DNA from: Cristatella mucedo
Lineage: Eukaryota > Bryozoa > Phylactolaemata > Cristatellidae
NCBI GenBank assembly: GCA_009760855.2
Contig: WPIO01000022.1
Coordinates: forward strand, 611,001-675,000
Direction of reading: 5' to 3'
DNA: 64,000 bases
Below, piece by piece: positions 1 to 52,919 of this stretch (position 1 is its first letter; the number at the start of each line of letters is the position of its first letter). Both the position numbers and the translations under genes were made by a program. Below the pieces are notes generated by a model. The model saw nothing but the letters and a program-made list of their open reading frames with translations. It searched no databases and was not told where the DNA came from.

Positions 1-104
1 GGACCAGTTTCCAGAGAGGCTAATTCATTATTTATTATAAAAGGGGTAAATCATATTTTTCGAGTTGTAGAGGATATGAACTCTTTTTTAGACAGGTCTA
101 CAGA

Positions 105-260
105 GGTCTGAGGTGCAGAGGCAAGCCTTAGGCAAGTAGCTTGCTCTTCAAATTAGGGTGTACATTTCTTTTTAGACGGATTACAGGCAGTGTACCTTCT
201 GAAAAGACTGCAAGTTCTCAAAAATAAGAAAATAATAACTGTGTGGAGAGGCTCAAAAAC
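105..260. repeat. Unclassified dispersed repeat, copy 1
   Basis: Blocks such as GTACATTTCTTTTTA and GATTACAGGCAGTGTAC recur in the same order at 3600-3760. No coding sequence or terminal repeats seen. Confidence 0.45.
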
Positions 261-324
261 TTTACCGGTGAAAAGTGTGCCTTCGGAGCACTGCTTCTGG
301 CTGTTTCTTCAGAGGGAGATTACC

Positions 325-800
325 AATAGTAATAACTATAATAGTAATATATTTGTATAGTGCCCTCAGAGAACTCAATATCTTTCTAGGCACTTTACAT
401 ATGCTGCAAAGGAAGCATGATCGAATGGTTAGTGGTAGCATGCTCAATGATAACAATCATAACATGGTTAGAGGTGACATGGTGACAAAGGGTCAGCAAG
501 CAAACATGGCTAGTGGCAGCATGCACAGTGTCAGCATGCATAAGCACACAAAGGACGAATTACATGAACCCACTAAATGCTGTGATAAATAGATGCGTTT
601 TGAGCTTCTTTTTAAATGTCGTCAAGTTAGGGGATGTCGTGATGTCACGCAGAAGTGAGTTCCAGGCTTCGGGATCATACGAAATAAAGGCTTGGTCTTC
701 GAAGGATTTGAGGTTCGTACGAGGTATAGGTAAACGATTAGATATGGCAAAACAAGTGATTCCAGGGAGGAGACTACATGGCTTTAGGATTTGGTGAAAA
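325..800 (-). mobile_element. CR1/L2-type LINE, 3' end
   Basis: The minus strand gives the C terminus of the RT protein (SFEDQAFISYDPEAWNSL, then TTFKKKLKTHLF), the conserved tail GAGAACTCAATATC on the plus strand, and a decayed (ATT)n run at its 3' end near 325-345. Heavily truncated. Confidence 0.75.
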
Positions 801-1530
801 CAATTATTGAATGTGAATAATTTACGTGGTGGCGATTGAAGTTTGCGGACGTTGCAGATTCAACGTCTGCCTAGAAGAAGGCAATTACTTTCTTCGTTTT
901 CTAAACGGGGCTGATAGAAAGGCTGCTAGTGTGGCAAACCTTTGGGGCCAAAAACCAGCTTCCAGAGGGGAAACAATTTCTTCAAGGGGATGGTCATATT
1001 TTTATTTATTACTTATACATCATACTACATTTTATTACTTATTGTATATAGTTCCTCGACCAGCAGAATGCCTTAGATGAGGACTTCTGTGGATTCGTGG
1101 ATCGTCTCTATGCAGGCTTGCTACTACAGCTGCGGGTGCACGACGAGTCGTTGACTGCTTTTCCAACGACGGCTGGCATCCGACAGGGCGACCCTCTCTT
1201 GCCGATCCTATTTGATCTGGCGACAGAGCCGGTCATCAGGATCTCGGCAGCACCCCGGGGTCCAGCTTCAGCTGGGCGATGCTGCTCTGTCTGTTTGCTC
1301 CCTGGCTGACGACCTCACTTTGTTCTCGGGCACGGCCACCGGCCTGCAGGCCCTGGTGTGGGCTGCCGAGCAGGCCGTCCAGACGCTGGGCATGCAGTTC
1401 AGGCCGGAAGAGTGCTGCTTGGTCAACTGCCGAGGCATGAAGGCCATGCCTGCTTCCATCTTTCCTGCTGCCGACTATCGCACATCCTTTTCAGCGGTCC
1501 TGAGCTGCTACTTCGATGCTACTCACTACC

Positions 1531-1728
1531 TCAACTGCTCTCGTGACTCTGCTATGCTTCCCACTTTCTCTTTGTTGCGTGAGACGAAGTCTGTTAGCTA
1601 CCGAATGCGCACCGAAAGCCGCATAGGCTCTGAGTGTGCTATATAAAACTCTCCTAACAGTAACACCCACACAGTCTGTATGACTTTGTGGAGTTACAGA
1701 AGGAGATACATTACATTACGTTACATCT
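1531..1728 (+). mobile_element. Repeat family S3 with (TTACA)n tail, copy 1
   Basis: Starts TCAACTGCTCTC and runs through TTTGTTGCGTGAGACGAAGT to GGAGATACATTACATTACG. It is nearly collinear with 56038-56241. It lies inside the R2-type LINE, whose reading resumes after 1728. I see no clear tRNA boxes. Confidence 0.7.
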
Positions 1729-2631
1729 CCTGGCTTGGCCGACAGATTCCTGAGCTGCCGGAGAATGAGTCCATGACCTAGCTCGGAGCCCCGCATGGTC
1801 TCGGGCAGTCTAGGGCCAAGATTGAGCAGGCTTGTTCATCTCTTGATAGGGACCTTTGCTTACTGCAGGCAAGCCTTCTCGCCCCCTGGCAAAAGCCTTG
1901 CGGACCTCCCTTCCGCCACGACTCGATTACCTGTGTCGTTCGCGGCTGGTGCCTAAGGCTGCTCTGTTGCCGGCCGAGAGGACTCTTGCAAAGCTCTGCC
2001 GGTCCCTGTGCGGCTTGCCACACTTCAGCTGGACACACATCCCATTTGCACAGCACTCAGCTGGAGGCCTCGGTCTCGTAAGCTTCGCGACCAACTCGGC
2101 GATCCTCCGAGTCGCTCAGGGCCTGCCATGTGTTGTGCTTCCCTGACGCATGCATGTGACGTGTCTCACATCACCGCCTCGACCAGGCCTTTGACTGCGT
2201 GGGCAGCATGCCTTTGTCTGATGAGGAGCGCTCACGGTGCCTGAGCCCAGCCACATTTGGCCGTGGAAATAGGGTTGGCCCAGCTTTGCTGTGAGCGAAT
2301 GCCCGCCGATGCCTTAAGCATCTCTCCTGTCGCATCTCGCTGGCCGGCTCGGATGTCCTGGTGGTCCCAACCGACCCAGGACGAGGTGGAGCACTCGTTT
2401 GTGCCGAGTGTTGCCATATCAAAACTGCAAGAGTTCACCAAGTTGGCTGAAGGCCAGGCTTGGGTGGCCCAGCTCAGGGCAGGCTCAGCCGTTGCCTGGC
2501 CACTGACAGGTTCGCGACCCACAGCCACTTTAAGACCACACACGGGTCTCGGCCTGTCGTTCCGGGTCTGGCGGTTCGTTCACCGTGCTCGCCTGGACAT
2601 GCTGCCGGTGGGCATCGCTAGTTGGCGAGCT

Positions 2632-2800
2632 GTGATGGCAGCAATAGGTAAGGCGGTTGCTTTTCACCACCTCGGTCCGAGGTTGTGGGTTCGCATCCTG
2701 AAGTGGGTGATTCTTTATAGCCACTGCAAGTGGTGGTGATAGCCATAAAGGCTCTTCTGTTGCTATACAAAAAAAGCTGTTAAATCAGCTAGTATTTTTT
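2632..2800 (+). mobile_element. SINE family S1 (tRNA-derived), copy 1
   Basis: The tRNA-like head has an A-box-like GGTAAGGCGGTTG and a B-box-like GTGGGTTCGCATCC. The body is AGTGGTGGTGATAGCCATAA and AGGCTCTTCT, with an A/T-rich end. It sits inside the R2-type LINE. The same body recurs at 27.3 and 31.5 kb. Confidence 0.75.
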
Positions 2801-3443
2801 AGGAGCCGGTCATACTCCGGAACGGCCACCAACTGCCACCTTTGCTGCACTGAGACTGAGACCGTCTGCCACGTCCTAAGCCACAGCCGACCGATGCTGC
2901 AAGCAACAACGGCTTGCCACAACCTGGTTCTGGGTCGCCTAATCGGGGCTTTCCCGGCCACTGCTCTCTCCTGCCACTCGGCAGGTCTCGCCTTTTTGCT
3001 CGCCTGGGGTCCGGATCTCAAGCTGGCCCTGGTTATCGACAACGGCACTGATGGGGTTGTAGTTGACGTAAAGGTGCGGTTTGACGGTGGTAAAAATGCC
3101 CTGGTGGTGGCCCAGAAAAAGGTTGATAAGTAAGAGACCATAGCCCGGACTTTTCTGACCACTGGCTACCGGTTGGCAGTGGTGGCTCTTTGTGGTCGGT
3201 TATCTGTGTGGCTGGTGGCCGGATAATGAAGCCTGCCTGACAGACCTCGGCATTTCTCGCAAGGGACAGCGGCATTGCGGTGGCTGTGCGTCTCCGACGC
3301 CATTTCCGGTTCGGAAACCCGTGTGGTGGCCCCTGTTCCTGAACCGGGAGGCGAGGGTAGCATCCCCCTCCCCCCACCCCAGGCCCCGGCAGGATAGGGG
3401 TCCTCTGGCTAAGGTACAATAGTTTGTTAAAATAGTTAAAATA

Positions 3444-3567
<124 letters not shown>

Positions 3568-3599
3568 ATCATATTAGAGCTACTAAAAAGATTATCCTT

Positions 3600-3760
3600 T
3601 CTTAGAAAGTTTAAAGAGGCCTGCTAAGCGGTGTGCCTTTGATGAGCTGCCACTGGCCCTCCAAACAGGGGTATGCATTTCTTTTTATTTTGTCGAAAGA
3701 GGTTTACAGGCGGTGTGCACTCACCACGAAGCTATAAGCTTTCTTAAAAGCTTAAAAAGT
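3600..3760. repeat. Unclassified dispersed repeat, copy 2
   Basis: GTATGCATTTCTTTTTATTT and GGTTTACAGGCGGTGTGCAC parallel 105-260. The two copies bracket the region holding the 3' LINE and the R2-type LINE, which may be coincidence. Confidence 0.45.
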
Positions 3761-4334
3761 CCAAATAATCCCTCACGTGAACAGCTAAAGCAGCAATGCG
3801 AGTCAAAATAACAAGCTTTTAGAGAGCTAATAAGAGCTTTCCTGAGAAGATTCCAAAGAAAACCCCTCTATCTTATGTCATGCCCCCCAAGGTCGAGATT
3901 AAGACCCCTTACCAAAATCTTGGCTACGCCCTTTGAACAAGAGAGATCTGATACAGACCTAGCCGTGTGTCCTTCAGGGAGGACTAGTTTCTGCAGAAGC
4001 CAGAGCAATCAAGAGGTGGCACTTTGCAACGTGTGTGCACTCATTCTAGAAAGCATCTCACGATGGACGTTCAGTAGTCTGTTCAACGTTGACTCAATAT
4101 GGCTGCCACTGCGCTGCAGCTGCACGCTCCCAACTGGCCTAACTGACGTTTGATAGTGCAGCATGGTGTTAAACCCCCCCCTCCCAGCATGCTTCCATGG
4201 CACAACACGAAGATGATGACTCAAGGATATTTCAAGGAGCCACATAGCAATTGCATGCTGTAAAGTGCCTTGATAGCTACTGTCCTTGACATGAACTGTT
4301 TCTCACAACGAAGTGATTAGTATATTGCAGTACC

Positions 4335-4643
4335 CAGTGGCGGAACCAAGGGTCAGGGTGGCATTTGCCACCCTGACCCCTACAGTGGGGCAGCAAGCAA
4401 GGCCGCCCCTTAGCCATACGCCCTGCAATCGTCACCAACGAAGAAATTATGCTGTAACTCAACTACAACAAGTCAATGAGTAAACACCGAGTCCTCGTCG
4501 AGTAAACACCACGGTTTTGCGCTAAAACTTTTCATAAATTGCCAGTCTAGCCTTGCTTGCTTGAAAATCTAGCGGGTCTTGCCACCTACATAGAAAAGTT
4601 TGCACGTCTTCCCCTAGATGAAAAAACCTTGGCTCCACCACTG
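4335..4643 (+). mobile_element. hAT-like MITE, 309 bp, with 8-bp target duplication
   Basis: Terminal inverted repeats CAGTGGCGGAACCAAGG and, at the right end, CCTTGGCTCCACCACTG (15 of 17 bases complementary). Flanked by GCAGTACC (4327-4334) and GCAGTGCC (4644-4651), a 7/8 match, the duplication length expected for hAT transposons. No open frame inside. An inner inverted repeat (CAGGGTGGC-ATTT-GCCACCCTG) lies near the left end. Strand is arbitrary. Confidence 0.82.
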
Positions 4644-5076
4644 GCAGTGCCCGTGAGTGCGCTACAGCCATGGGTAATACAAGAGGCAGAATGAGAATAA
4701 ATCACAACTTTCACTTCATCAATCATTTAAATTTGGGATTTGTGCTGCACAGATGCAAGTCTACTACAGCAAATGAAGACATCTAGAGAATCCGATGGTA
4801 AAACATAATGGTTAATATCGGCAAAGTATCGGATATGCTAGGTAATGAATACGGTGGCTCCCACTACACTCCCACGTTACAGTTAGGAGGCACTACCGAC
4901 CTGAAAATCTCAACACAGTGGATTGCACAAAGGTGTGGTACGAGTAGATGCACCATTCGGGTCACACACAATTGGGAGTGTGTGACAGACTCGAGGGAGC
5001 TTGATTATGCTAATTAAGGGAGGCATAGCAAGTAAAAACATTCGAGTAATCTTGATAAACACTGTAATAGACTTAC

Positions 5077-45991
<40,915 letters not shown>

Positions 45992-46084
45992 GTTGGCTTT
46001 ATATAGGCCTTGACACCTACAGTGAAAAGTGTCAGGCATATCTAGGAACAAGAACAGAGCTGGGGTAGCCAAAACAATAGTTAA

Positions 46085-46475
46085 TAATAATAATAATAAT
46101 AATAATGTACTTGATAAAGCGCCCTCAGAGAACTTTATCTCTTTCTAGGCGCTTTACATTTGCTGCAAAGGGAAATGCAATTGAATGGTAAGTAAAATCA
46201 TGCTTGAAAAACAAACAAGATGAATAACATGGTTAGGGGGTGACATGCACAGGGTCGGCTAGCAAATGTGGTTAGTGGCAGCATGCACAGTGTCAGCACG
46301 CATAACTACATGAAGGACGAATCACAGGGACCCACTAAATGCTGTCCTAAATAGATGTGTTTTTAAGTTCCTTTTAAATGTGGTCAGGTCAGGGGATGTT
46401 CTGACGCAGGTCGGGAGGAAGTTCCAGGCTTTGGGAGCATACGAACTAAATGCTAAATGCTAAATGCACGGTCTC
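46085..46475 (-). mobile_element. CR1/L2-type LINE, 3' end, upstream of RB1CC1 exon 1
   Basis: An (AAT)n run at 46085-46106, then GATAAAGCGCCCTCAGAGAA and CTTTATCTCTTTCTAGGCGC, the reverse complement of the family tail, then the C-terminal part on the minus strand. A short plus-oriented fragment of the same LINE follows at about 46665-46800. Confidence 0.75.
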
Positions 46476-46809
46476 CATAGTTGGATGACAGATGTGGACC
46501 AAGCCGAAAGTCGCCAAGGTGTAAAGGATTTTGAGTGCACCTGGCTGTCTCTAGGGACGCTAAAATGATTGTTAAGACCCCCAGCAATCACACAGAAACA
46601 TTGTGGTGAGCAAGTCCATAAACAAAGCATGCACACTTGCTGATTGCTACAGACTCCTTTCAACTATGTAAAACTGCAAAAATTCGGGCTTGCTTAGACA
46701 GGGATATTGCATCCAAGTTGCTCAATGCATCTCCGACACCTGTCTCGACTTCTGAAACTCACTACTCGGGTGATCTGGCCTGTGCAACAGTAATAATGCT
46801 AATGCAGTA

Positions 46810-47955
46810 ATACTGTAATACCAGCCAACCCAGCCACCATTTCGAAAACAATGTGTCAGCTAATACCATGAAGTCAGAATTAAGTCTTGAGGTAACTTAG
46901 CTTTGCTAATCCCCAATGACCAGTTAGTGAAGATAAAAGCAATGAAGTAATACTGTGCAAAGCAGTAATGCTGAGTAATTTCACTCTTCTACAGTGTTAA
47001 AAGTAAAGAGATAATCCCATATAAGCAGCCATTCAGAGTGGTGTCTGCTTTTGCAATATGCTGGACAAAAATTCGAAGAGCACTTAGTGTAGGCCCATCA
47101 ACGACAGGCACTGACAGCAAAACTGTTCTGATCAACTATTCCTCACATTCCACCAAAATGAATTCGTATCAGCTTATTCATATAAGCAAGCAAAGCAGGC
47201 GGGAACAACCTTGAACAAGTCAAAATTGTAGTACAGTGTACCCATGTAGAAGGCAGTCTAAAAGCGAGCAATGCTGTCACCTCTAGATGGAGGTGGCATG
47301 GCCATGGACCGAGTGGTGCTTTTCCTTGGTGGGAAACACTTGTCGACATAGGCATTGTAAAGACATAAAAAGAGCAAGAAATACTAAGCCTAGACTTGAG
47401 AAGGCCGCAACAAAATCAGGACTCACTGCCCACTGCTTGGCAAGAGAATATTTTTGTCGGTCGTATCATGGTATATTGTATGACGGTATATCATGGCTGG
47501 TCATACTGTATCTATTTTACCTAAGGCCAAGTCTAAATGCTATGGAGAAGTAGTAGAATCAGAGCTTAATAGCTCAAAATGTGAGTGCTCACTATTGACC
47601 ATTTGACTGTTCCCAACCAAGCATACTGTCCAGTGATCCCAATGGTGAACTAGCAGTGTTTCTCCAAATTCTTCTAAAGCAGTTGTAAGATAGGACGAGA
47701 ATAGGAACTCTGTCTCCTCACTGCAAACCCTACAGGACTGCAACAAATCATCGCACATCTCTTCTCTCATCTTCTTCATGCCTATCTCTACTATATATCG
47801 CTAAACTTGTCTCACAGCCTTAAAATACCACAAGTCCTCAAGATCCTAGCCAATGATTCCCCTCGGGAGTTGCATTAACGGGGTGCCGCCGACCCTAGAA
47901 ACTATTAAAAATATATTTCTGGTTATCAGTAAAATCCCTTAAATTCTGGAAACAG
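46810..47955. other. Upstream of RB1CC1 exon 1, nothing recognised
   Basis: Ordinary-composition DNA without repeats or coding frames that I can support. A 5' UTR exon of RB1CC1 could lie here or further right. Confidence 0.4.
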
Positions 47956-48446
47956 CTACTGTAAGCCGCTCATTGAAACGACTGCAATAGATTAAGAGCA
48001 CGAATGTAACTTTCCTTTAGCCTCCCTTCTGCCACTCTTATCCAATACATTTGAACGAGTACTGACCCAGCAACTAACTCAACGATCGCATCAATTCATC
48101 AAATCTGGCTAGCAATTTCCAATCGGGATCTCGAGCTAAGCATTCAATGGAAACTGCTCTACTTCGGGATTACAGCGACCGTCTGAACAATGCTGATCAG
48201 GGTAGAGTCTCTCTACTGGTACTTCGGGATATATCAGCAGCATTTAATACTACTGACTACCAGATCCTACTGGAGCACCTCTCTAAACGCCTTGGTATTA
48301 CTGGCAGTGCTAAACTGGGTTACGTCCTACCTCAATTTAAGATGTCAGAGTGTAGAGGCAAACAGCTATCGGTCATCTAGCGAACACTTAAAGCACAGGG
48401 TATTTCAGGGTTTAGTCTTAGGCACTCTTCTTTTAACTTATCTATA

Positions 48447-48447
<1 letters not shown>

Positions 48448-48512
<65 letters not shown>
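48448..48512. repeat. Microsatellite (CT)n within a LINE reading frame
   Basis: About 32 CT units lying in frame between LLTYLYF and LADAIAKYNVGF of the LINE reverse transcriptase, encoding alternating Leu-Ser. Confidence 0.97.
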
Positions 48513-48514
<2 letters not shown>

Positions 48515-48631
48515 CTGATGCTATTGCCAAATACAATGTTGGCTTTCATTTCTACAATGACGATACCCATCTCTACCTATCATTCGACCATTCTAAGCCT
48601 TGCTCCTCATCCGACTCACTTCTCGCAGTGC

Positions 48632-48779
48632 TGGTTTGACCTATTGGTTAAGGTACTCGCCTCTACAAAGGTCAATGTGAATGTATTTGATGACCGAAGC
48701 CGTGGGCTAGAACCCCATGGCATATGTGAAGCGCCTGAATGGAGATTAAAGTCTGTTATGGTGCTATACAAATGAATTT
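48632..48779 (+). mobile_element. SINE family S2, inserted in a CR1/L2 LINE
   Basis: TTGGTTAAGGTACTCGCC, then GTGGGCTAGAACCCCATGGC and the tail GAGATTAAAGTCTGTTATGG. It splits the LINE reverse transcriptase just after a Ser/Leu-rich stretch that ends SLLAVL. Confidence 0.72.
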
Positions 48780-48826
48780 TACACATGCTCGCACGAGTGC
48801 ATAAACATACATGCACATACACACAA

Positions 48827-48829
<3 letters not shown>

Positions 48830-48904
<75 letters not shown>
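48830..48904. repeat. Compound microsatellite (AC)n(AT)n
   Basis: About 25 AC units then 12 AT units, directly after an S2 SINE. Confidence 0.97.
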
Positions 48905-49866
48905 TGCTGCTTTTATCGACGACACTTGTGTTTAGATGGCCATGCATTTATTGAAGCTTAACGATGACAATACAAATCTAATAGTTAATAAGCAAACCTT
49001 GTGCACCCGAAAGTCGGAAGACAGAATCTGTAATACTGATTCAAATGGAATCCCTCGCGAGACTTCCACCCGTGATCGAGGCATGCTATTCCAAAACGAC
49101 TTTGTCCTCAGCTGGACACATTTCCTCCACTATAAAGTCAGCCTACTTTCGGCAAAGGAACATCACCAAAATCAGGGCCTGCTTAGACAAGAGTACGACA
49201 GCAACACTAGTCGATGCGTTTGTGACATTCTGCCATCATGAATATTGCAATTCCCTTTATTCAGAACTCCTGGCTTTTGCATTGATTCGACTGCAGCTGG
49301 TGTAAAACTCGGCAGTTTGCCTGGCCTGTCGTCAATGGCTTAGCTGCCACATCATACCACTTCTGTTTGAGCTTCACTGGCTCATCGTCAGCATAGAATC
49401 GATTTCAAGATCGTCAGTTTGGCTTACAAGACACTTCACAAGCTTGAAGCAGACTGTCTATCCGACCTCATTGCTCCTCCATCATGCCCTTGGAACAGCT
49501 GCTCCTTAACCTCTCATCTAACAAGTTGGAAATCTTTTGGTGATCGAGTCTTCAGCTCGTATGCATCCATCGGAAAGCTAGAATTCATTTCCGGGTATGG
49601 TCACCGCTTGCAATGACCCGGCATCAATGAAATCTCAGTTCAAGATCCACCTGTTCCGGTCGGCATTTCCTTGGCTCAGTGAACTTGCCATGTCTTTTCT
49701 TTGGTTGGATGTGCTTTGTGTGCATATCTGTGCATGTCGATTAAGTCAAGGTCACTAGCCTGAGTCTAACTAACCGGTGGCCATGAGTGTCTTTATGTTT
49801 GCATTAGCATGCTGTCCAAAGAATGATACTTATTGCTTTTACATGCTTGATGACATGCATGGCACT

Positions 49867-49998
49867 AACCCTTAGTTGGTTAAAGTGCTCGCCCCGACCA
49901 AAGTCTGGCCGAGGTCACGGGGTCGAGGCCCGTGGCATATGAGAAGTGCCTGAATAGAGATTAAGTTATCTTAGGGCACTATACAAATAGATTATAGT
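49867..49998 (+). mobile_element. SINE family S2, copy near a LINE 3' end
   Basis: TTAGTTGGTTAAAGTGCTCG, GGGGTCGAGGCCCGTGGCAT, then AGAGATTAAGTTATCTTAGG and GCACTATACAAAT. It lies just upstream of a related LINE-type tail at 50010-50075. Confidence 0.72.
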
Positions 49999-51014
49999 TA
50001 TTTACATTTATTATCTTGCAATAAATTGTAAAGTGCATTAAGTTCTCTTAAAGTGCTTTACAAACGACCTACCATTACTGCTTATATTATATGATGCAAC
50101 CACTCTGACCTTTGCAGGTAAAGCTTTAGTCAATATATCATTGACACGAGTCACTTCTTTGAAGAGGCGAGCCCTTTAGTAAAGATAGTTGCTGGCCGAC
50201 TCAAATGTGCTATCAAAGATAGAACACATATGCAACTATCATTAACTGTCATAGGGCACCTACATGTGGCATTTATAGCTTTATTATTTCCTGCCACAAT
50301 CTGGCCCTACCACTAGCAGACCCAAATCTCATAACCCTACCACACCACGGACCTGTCCGTGATTTTGTAGCTAGCGAGCAGCAATGCAAACAAGCCGAGC
50401 GAGCCCTCTTCCAACCCCAAGCTTCATCTCCTCAAATATAAATAGTGACAGCCCAGTCATAGAACCCACATCCATTTTAATCAAGTCTGTTAACTAGTTG
50501 TCATTTCAACTAATGGTCTCTTTGACTTGAGCCAGAAAAGCTAGCGATCACCTTTCCTATTATAATTGTGATCGTTATGCACCGACTACAGTGAGCATTA
50601 AAGGTGGCACTTTCACATTTACATTGGCGACAAAAACTGCTAGCGTTGCACAGAACTTAAATTAGCGACCAACTGCAGTTAAACAGAGGAAAGCCGTGGT
50701 GTGACCATTTTTGCAGCTGGATTTGCATAACCTATGCAGACCAGATGCCCCCTTTTAGGATATGAAGAGACACCTGAGCTTATGCTAGTCAGAAAGCACT
50801 CGTGCTTCTATTGCAGGAGCACCAGACACTTCGTGGCTTCAGAATTTTTGTGTCCAAACATACAGAATCGCATAGCTGCACTCGCCTATAAAGTGCCCTA
50901 ACAGTTGCACACTGTAAAATGCTCTCTCATTCAGGCAGTTTTGTCATTAAGGAAAGAAGTAAATAATTCTGAGCCAAGCCATAAAATATGAGCCATAAAA
51001 TCGCTCCGTAACTC

Positions 51015-52820
51015 GGGTAAGTAAGGAACGATTCGCGTCAGCAGCGCTCGGTCAACCAGGGGCGACCACGAGTATCCAGCCACAAAGTGAGAGCATTCCA
51101 GTAGCAGCGCCTCCGGCCGCCGCGAGCCGACGCGGGGAGAAGGAGCGCGCGGTGCGCGGGCGGCTGCACATTCGAGGACGAGGTCGAGCCGATTTCGAGC
51201 GGAGCGCCTCGGGCGCAACGCCAAGAGCTGCATGCAGCTGCCGCGGGCCAAAGCCAGCAGCAGCATCCCATAAATGACGAACATCATATCGAATACACGA
51301 GACCCGAACGAGCCGAAATGGGAGTGGATGCTGATCAACACGACCCGATGAAAACCCGCTAGAGAACAAGACCAACGTTGCAGCTGCATGCTAGCGCGCA
51401 CGTTTGGCGACGGTTTCGCTCAGGCCCGTATCCGCAAAGGGCACTTGCAACCGCATACCGAAGCACAGCTTAGCGCTTAAGCGGCAAGACGACATCGATA
51501 TCCTCTGTATTCCTGTCAATAAGGCATGCAGTCTGTCCACTTACCTAACAGAACAATTTATCCTAGCCGTAGAACATAAACAGGTTCAGTTCGACCCGCG
51601 GCGGTACTTAATAACAACACAGAATCGCCTTCTGAAACTCCGGCCCCAAAGAGCTCGCTCGGGTCAGGTCCGAGGGGCGGCGTTTAGGGTCCGACCCTCT
51701 CTTTGAGCACGCTCGTCATTTGCATGCATTATATTTCCTTCCCTCTAACTATTTCCTGAGCTTTAGTGACTATGCACCTTCATTTGGCCAGAGATACGAC
51801 GAGTAACCACTTCGAAGACCCAAGTCCGACTCGGTAGTCGGCCATTCCTGTGTGGGCGTGGCAACGCCCGCTGTGCTGTTTCGCTCAGACGGACTCGCAC
51901 CACTCCGCCTGGCCAACAGGCGCGCTGAGTACCGCCTCGTTAGGCGCTGCAGTTGGACAGTAACCGCTGACAAAGCTGTATTTCATTGCAACTGGTCAGC
52001 TGCGGTCGCACGACCCGCTAGTCCTGCAGCAACGAACTTAATGCCCGTGCGTCGGCCTGTACGTACACTATCCATTCGCTCTCTCCCTTTCCTCTTACTC
52101 TTGTATCTAATGGTACTCCAAAGCTAATTCCGCGAAGGCTACTACATCGTATGTACGTATGTACGCTCGCTCGCTTGTGTAGCTTGCATACGATACAATA
52201 CAGCCGTCGTTACCCCAGTACCCAACTCGCTTGTGAGGGGCTTCATCCTTCGTCGCGCCGTCATCGCGCACCCGAGTCCCGACAAAATTGAAGTCTAACT
52301 ACGAGGGCAAAATTTGTATATAAACTAGTCGAATCGTTGGCTTTATTTCGATAGCGACAGTGTCGGCGCCTGAGCGAGCGCGCATCGTCGGAGCAGCTCG
52401 AGCGCCACGCCCCATTTCCCAGAGCGCTCTTCGCGGGGATCGGCTCGCGCGCGCGCCCCACGCGAATGCGCCGAGCCTCGAGCTGGCCGCCAGCGCGGGC
52501 CAACTAGTTGTCGCGCGGGTCGAGTGACCCTGACCGTCGCTAGCTCTTCACTTTCCGCCGGTGCGTGCGGACGCTATCCTCTACCCTCTACTTCGGTCCA
52601 ACCGACGAACGCCAGCGACTACCCTACAGCCGTGTAGCGTCTCTCGCTATGCTCGTGGAAATGAGCGTCGTAATTCGGCTCCTACCAGGTGGGGTGGGGG
52701 CACTTCGTCCATAATCACAAGGCGTTGCATAATTTAGCTCCTACCAGTTGAGGGCACACGTTCGTGGCGCCGCACACGCGGGCGCTCTACGCGCGGCCTT
52801 ACACAATGCAGGTCCGAGGG
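51015..52820. promoter_or_regulatory. GC-rich, CpG-bearing region, possible promoter of RB1CC1 or a divergent gene
   Basis: Two dense patches (51060-51280 and 52360-52520) contain CGCGCG-type runs unlike the surroundings, with a GGGGCGTGGC GC-box-like word on the minus strand near 52405-52415. A perfect plus-strand donor string (CGG|GTAAGTAAG) occurs at 51017-51027. This is the nearest CpG-rich block 5' of RB1CC1, so a noncoding first exon here is plausible, but I can show no splice link. Confidence 0.3.
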
Positions 52821-52919
52821 GGTGAATTGGAGCTGCTCAGCGAAGAAATAAGGGGTCATGTCGATCTTTTAGAGTTGAACCAGTGACCTTCGATGACGTT
52901 AGCCAACGCCCTAACTTAT

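Larger units (their letters stand above)
1050..3420 (+). mobile_element. R2/NeSL-type LINE, 5'-truncated, with two nested insertions
   Basis: A broken reverse transcriptase reading GIRQGDPLLPILFDLATEPV and then LADDLTLFS, the RT motifs of the site-specific LINE superclade. After many frameshifts come a CCHC-like stretch (CHLCCTETETVCHVLSHS) and a restriction-like endonuclease segment (LALVIDNGTDGVVVDVKV), which sets this superclade apart from AP-endonuclease LINEs. An S3 repeat interrupts it near 1531-1728 and an S1 SINE near 2632-2800. The 5' end is missing. It is not functional. Confidence 0.8.
47960..50090 (+). mobile_element. CR1/L2-type LINE, RT to 3' end, carrying microsatellites and SINEs
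   Basis: Plus-strand RT: MLIRVESLYWYFGI in one frame and LVLRDISAAFNTTDYQILLE with LSKRLGITGSA in the other. ADAIAKYNVGFHFYNDDTHL then YLSFDHSKP carries the YxDD-region motif. A (CT)n run (48448-48512), an S2 SINE and (AC)n/(AT)n runs split it. The C-terminal part runs from 48935 to about 49680 and a weak tail lies at 50010-50075. Confidence 0.78.

Noticed and set aside
46000..46012. TATATAAA as the RB1CC1 TATA box
   Set aside because: It lies about 10 bases from the start codon and downstream of a probable 5' UTR acceptor, so it is more likely within the transcript.
50790..50860. Possible retroviral-type zinc knuckle (HSCFYCRSTRHF)
   Set aside because: The last cysteine is spaced wrongly for a CCHC knuckle and no gag- or pol-like sequence lies nearby.
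50931..51401. Minus-strand frame of 156 codons
   Set aside because: Despite a hydrophobic stretch it has no recognisable domain, overlaps two other open frames in the same GC-rich patch, and has no splice context.
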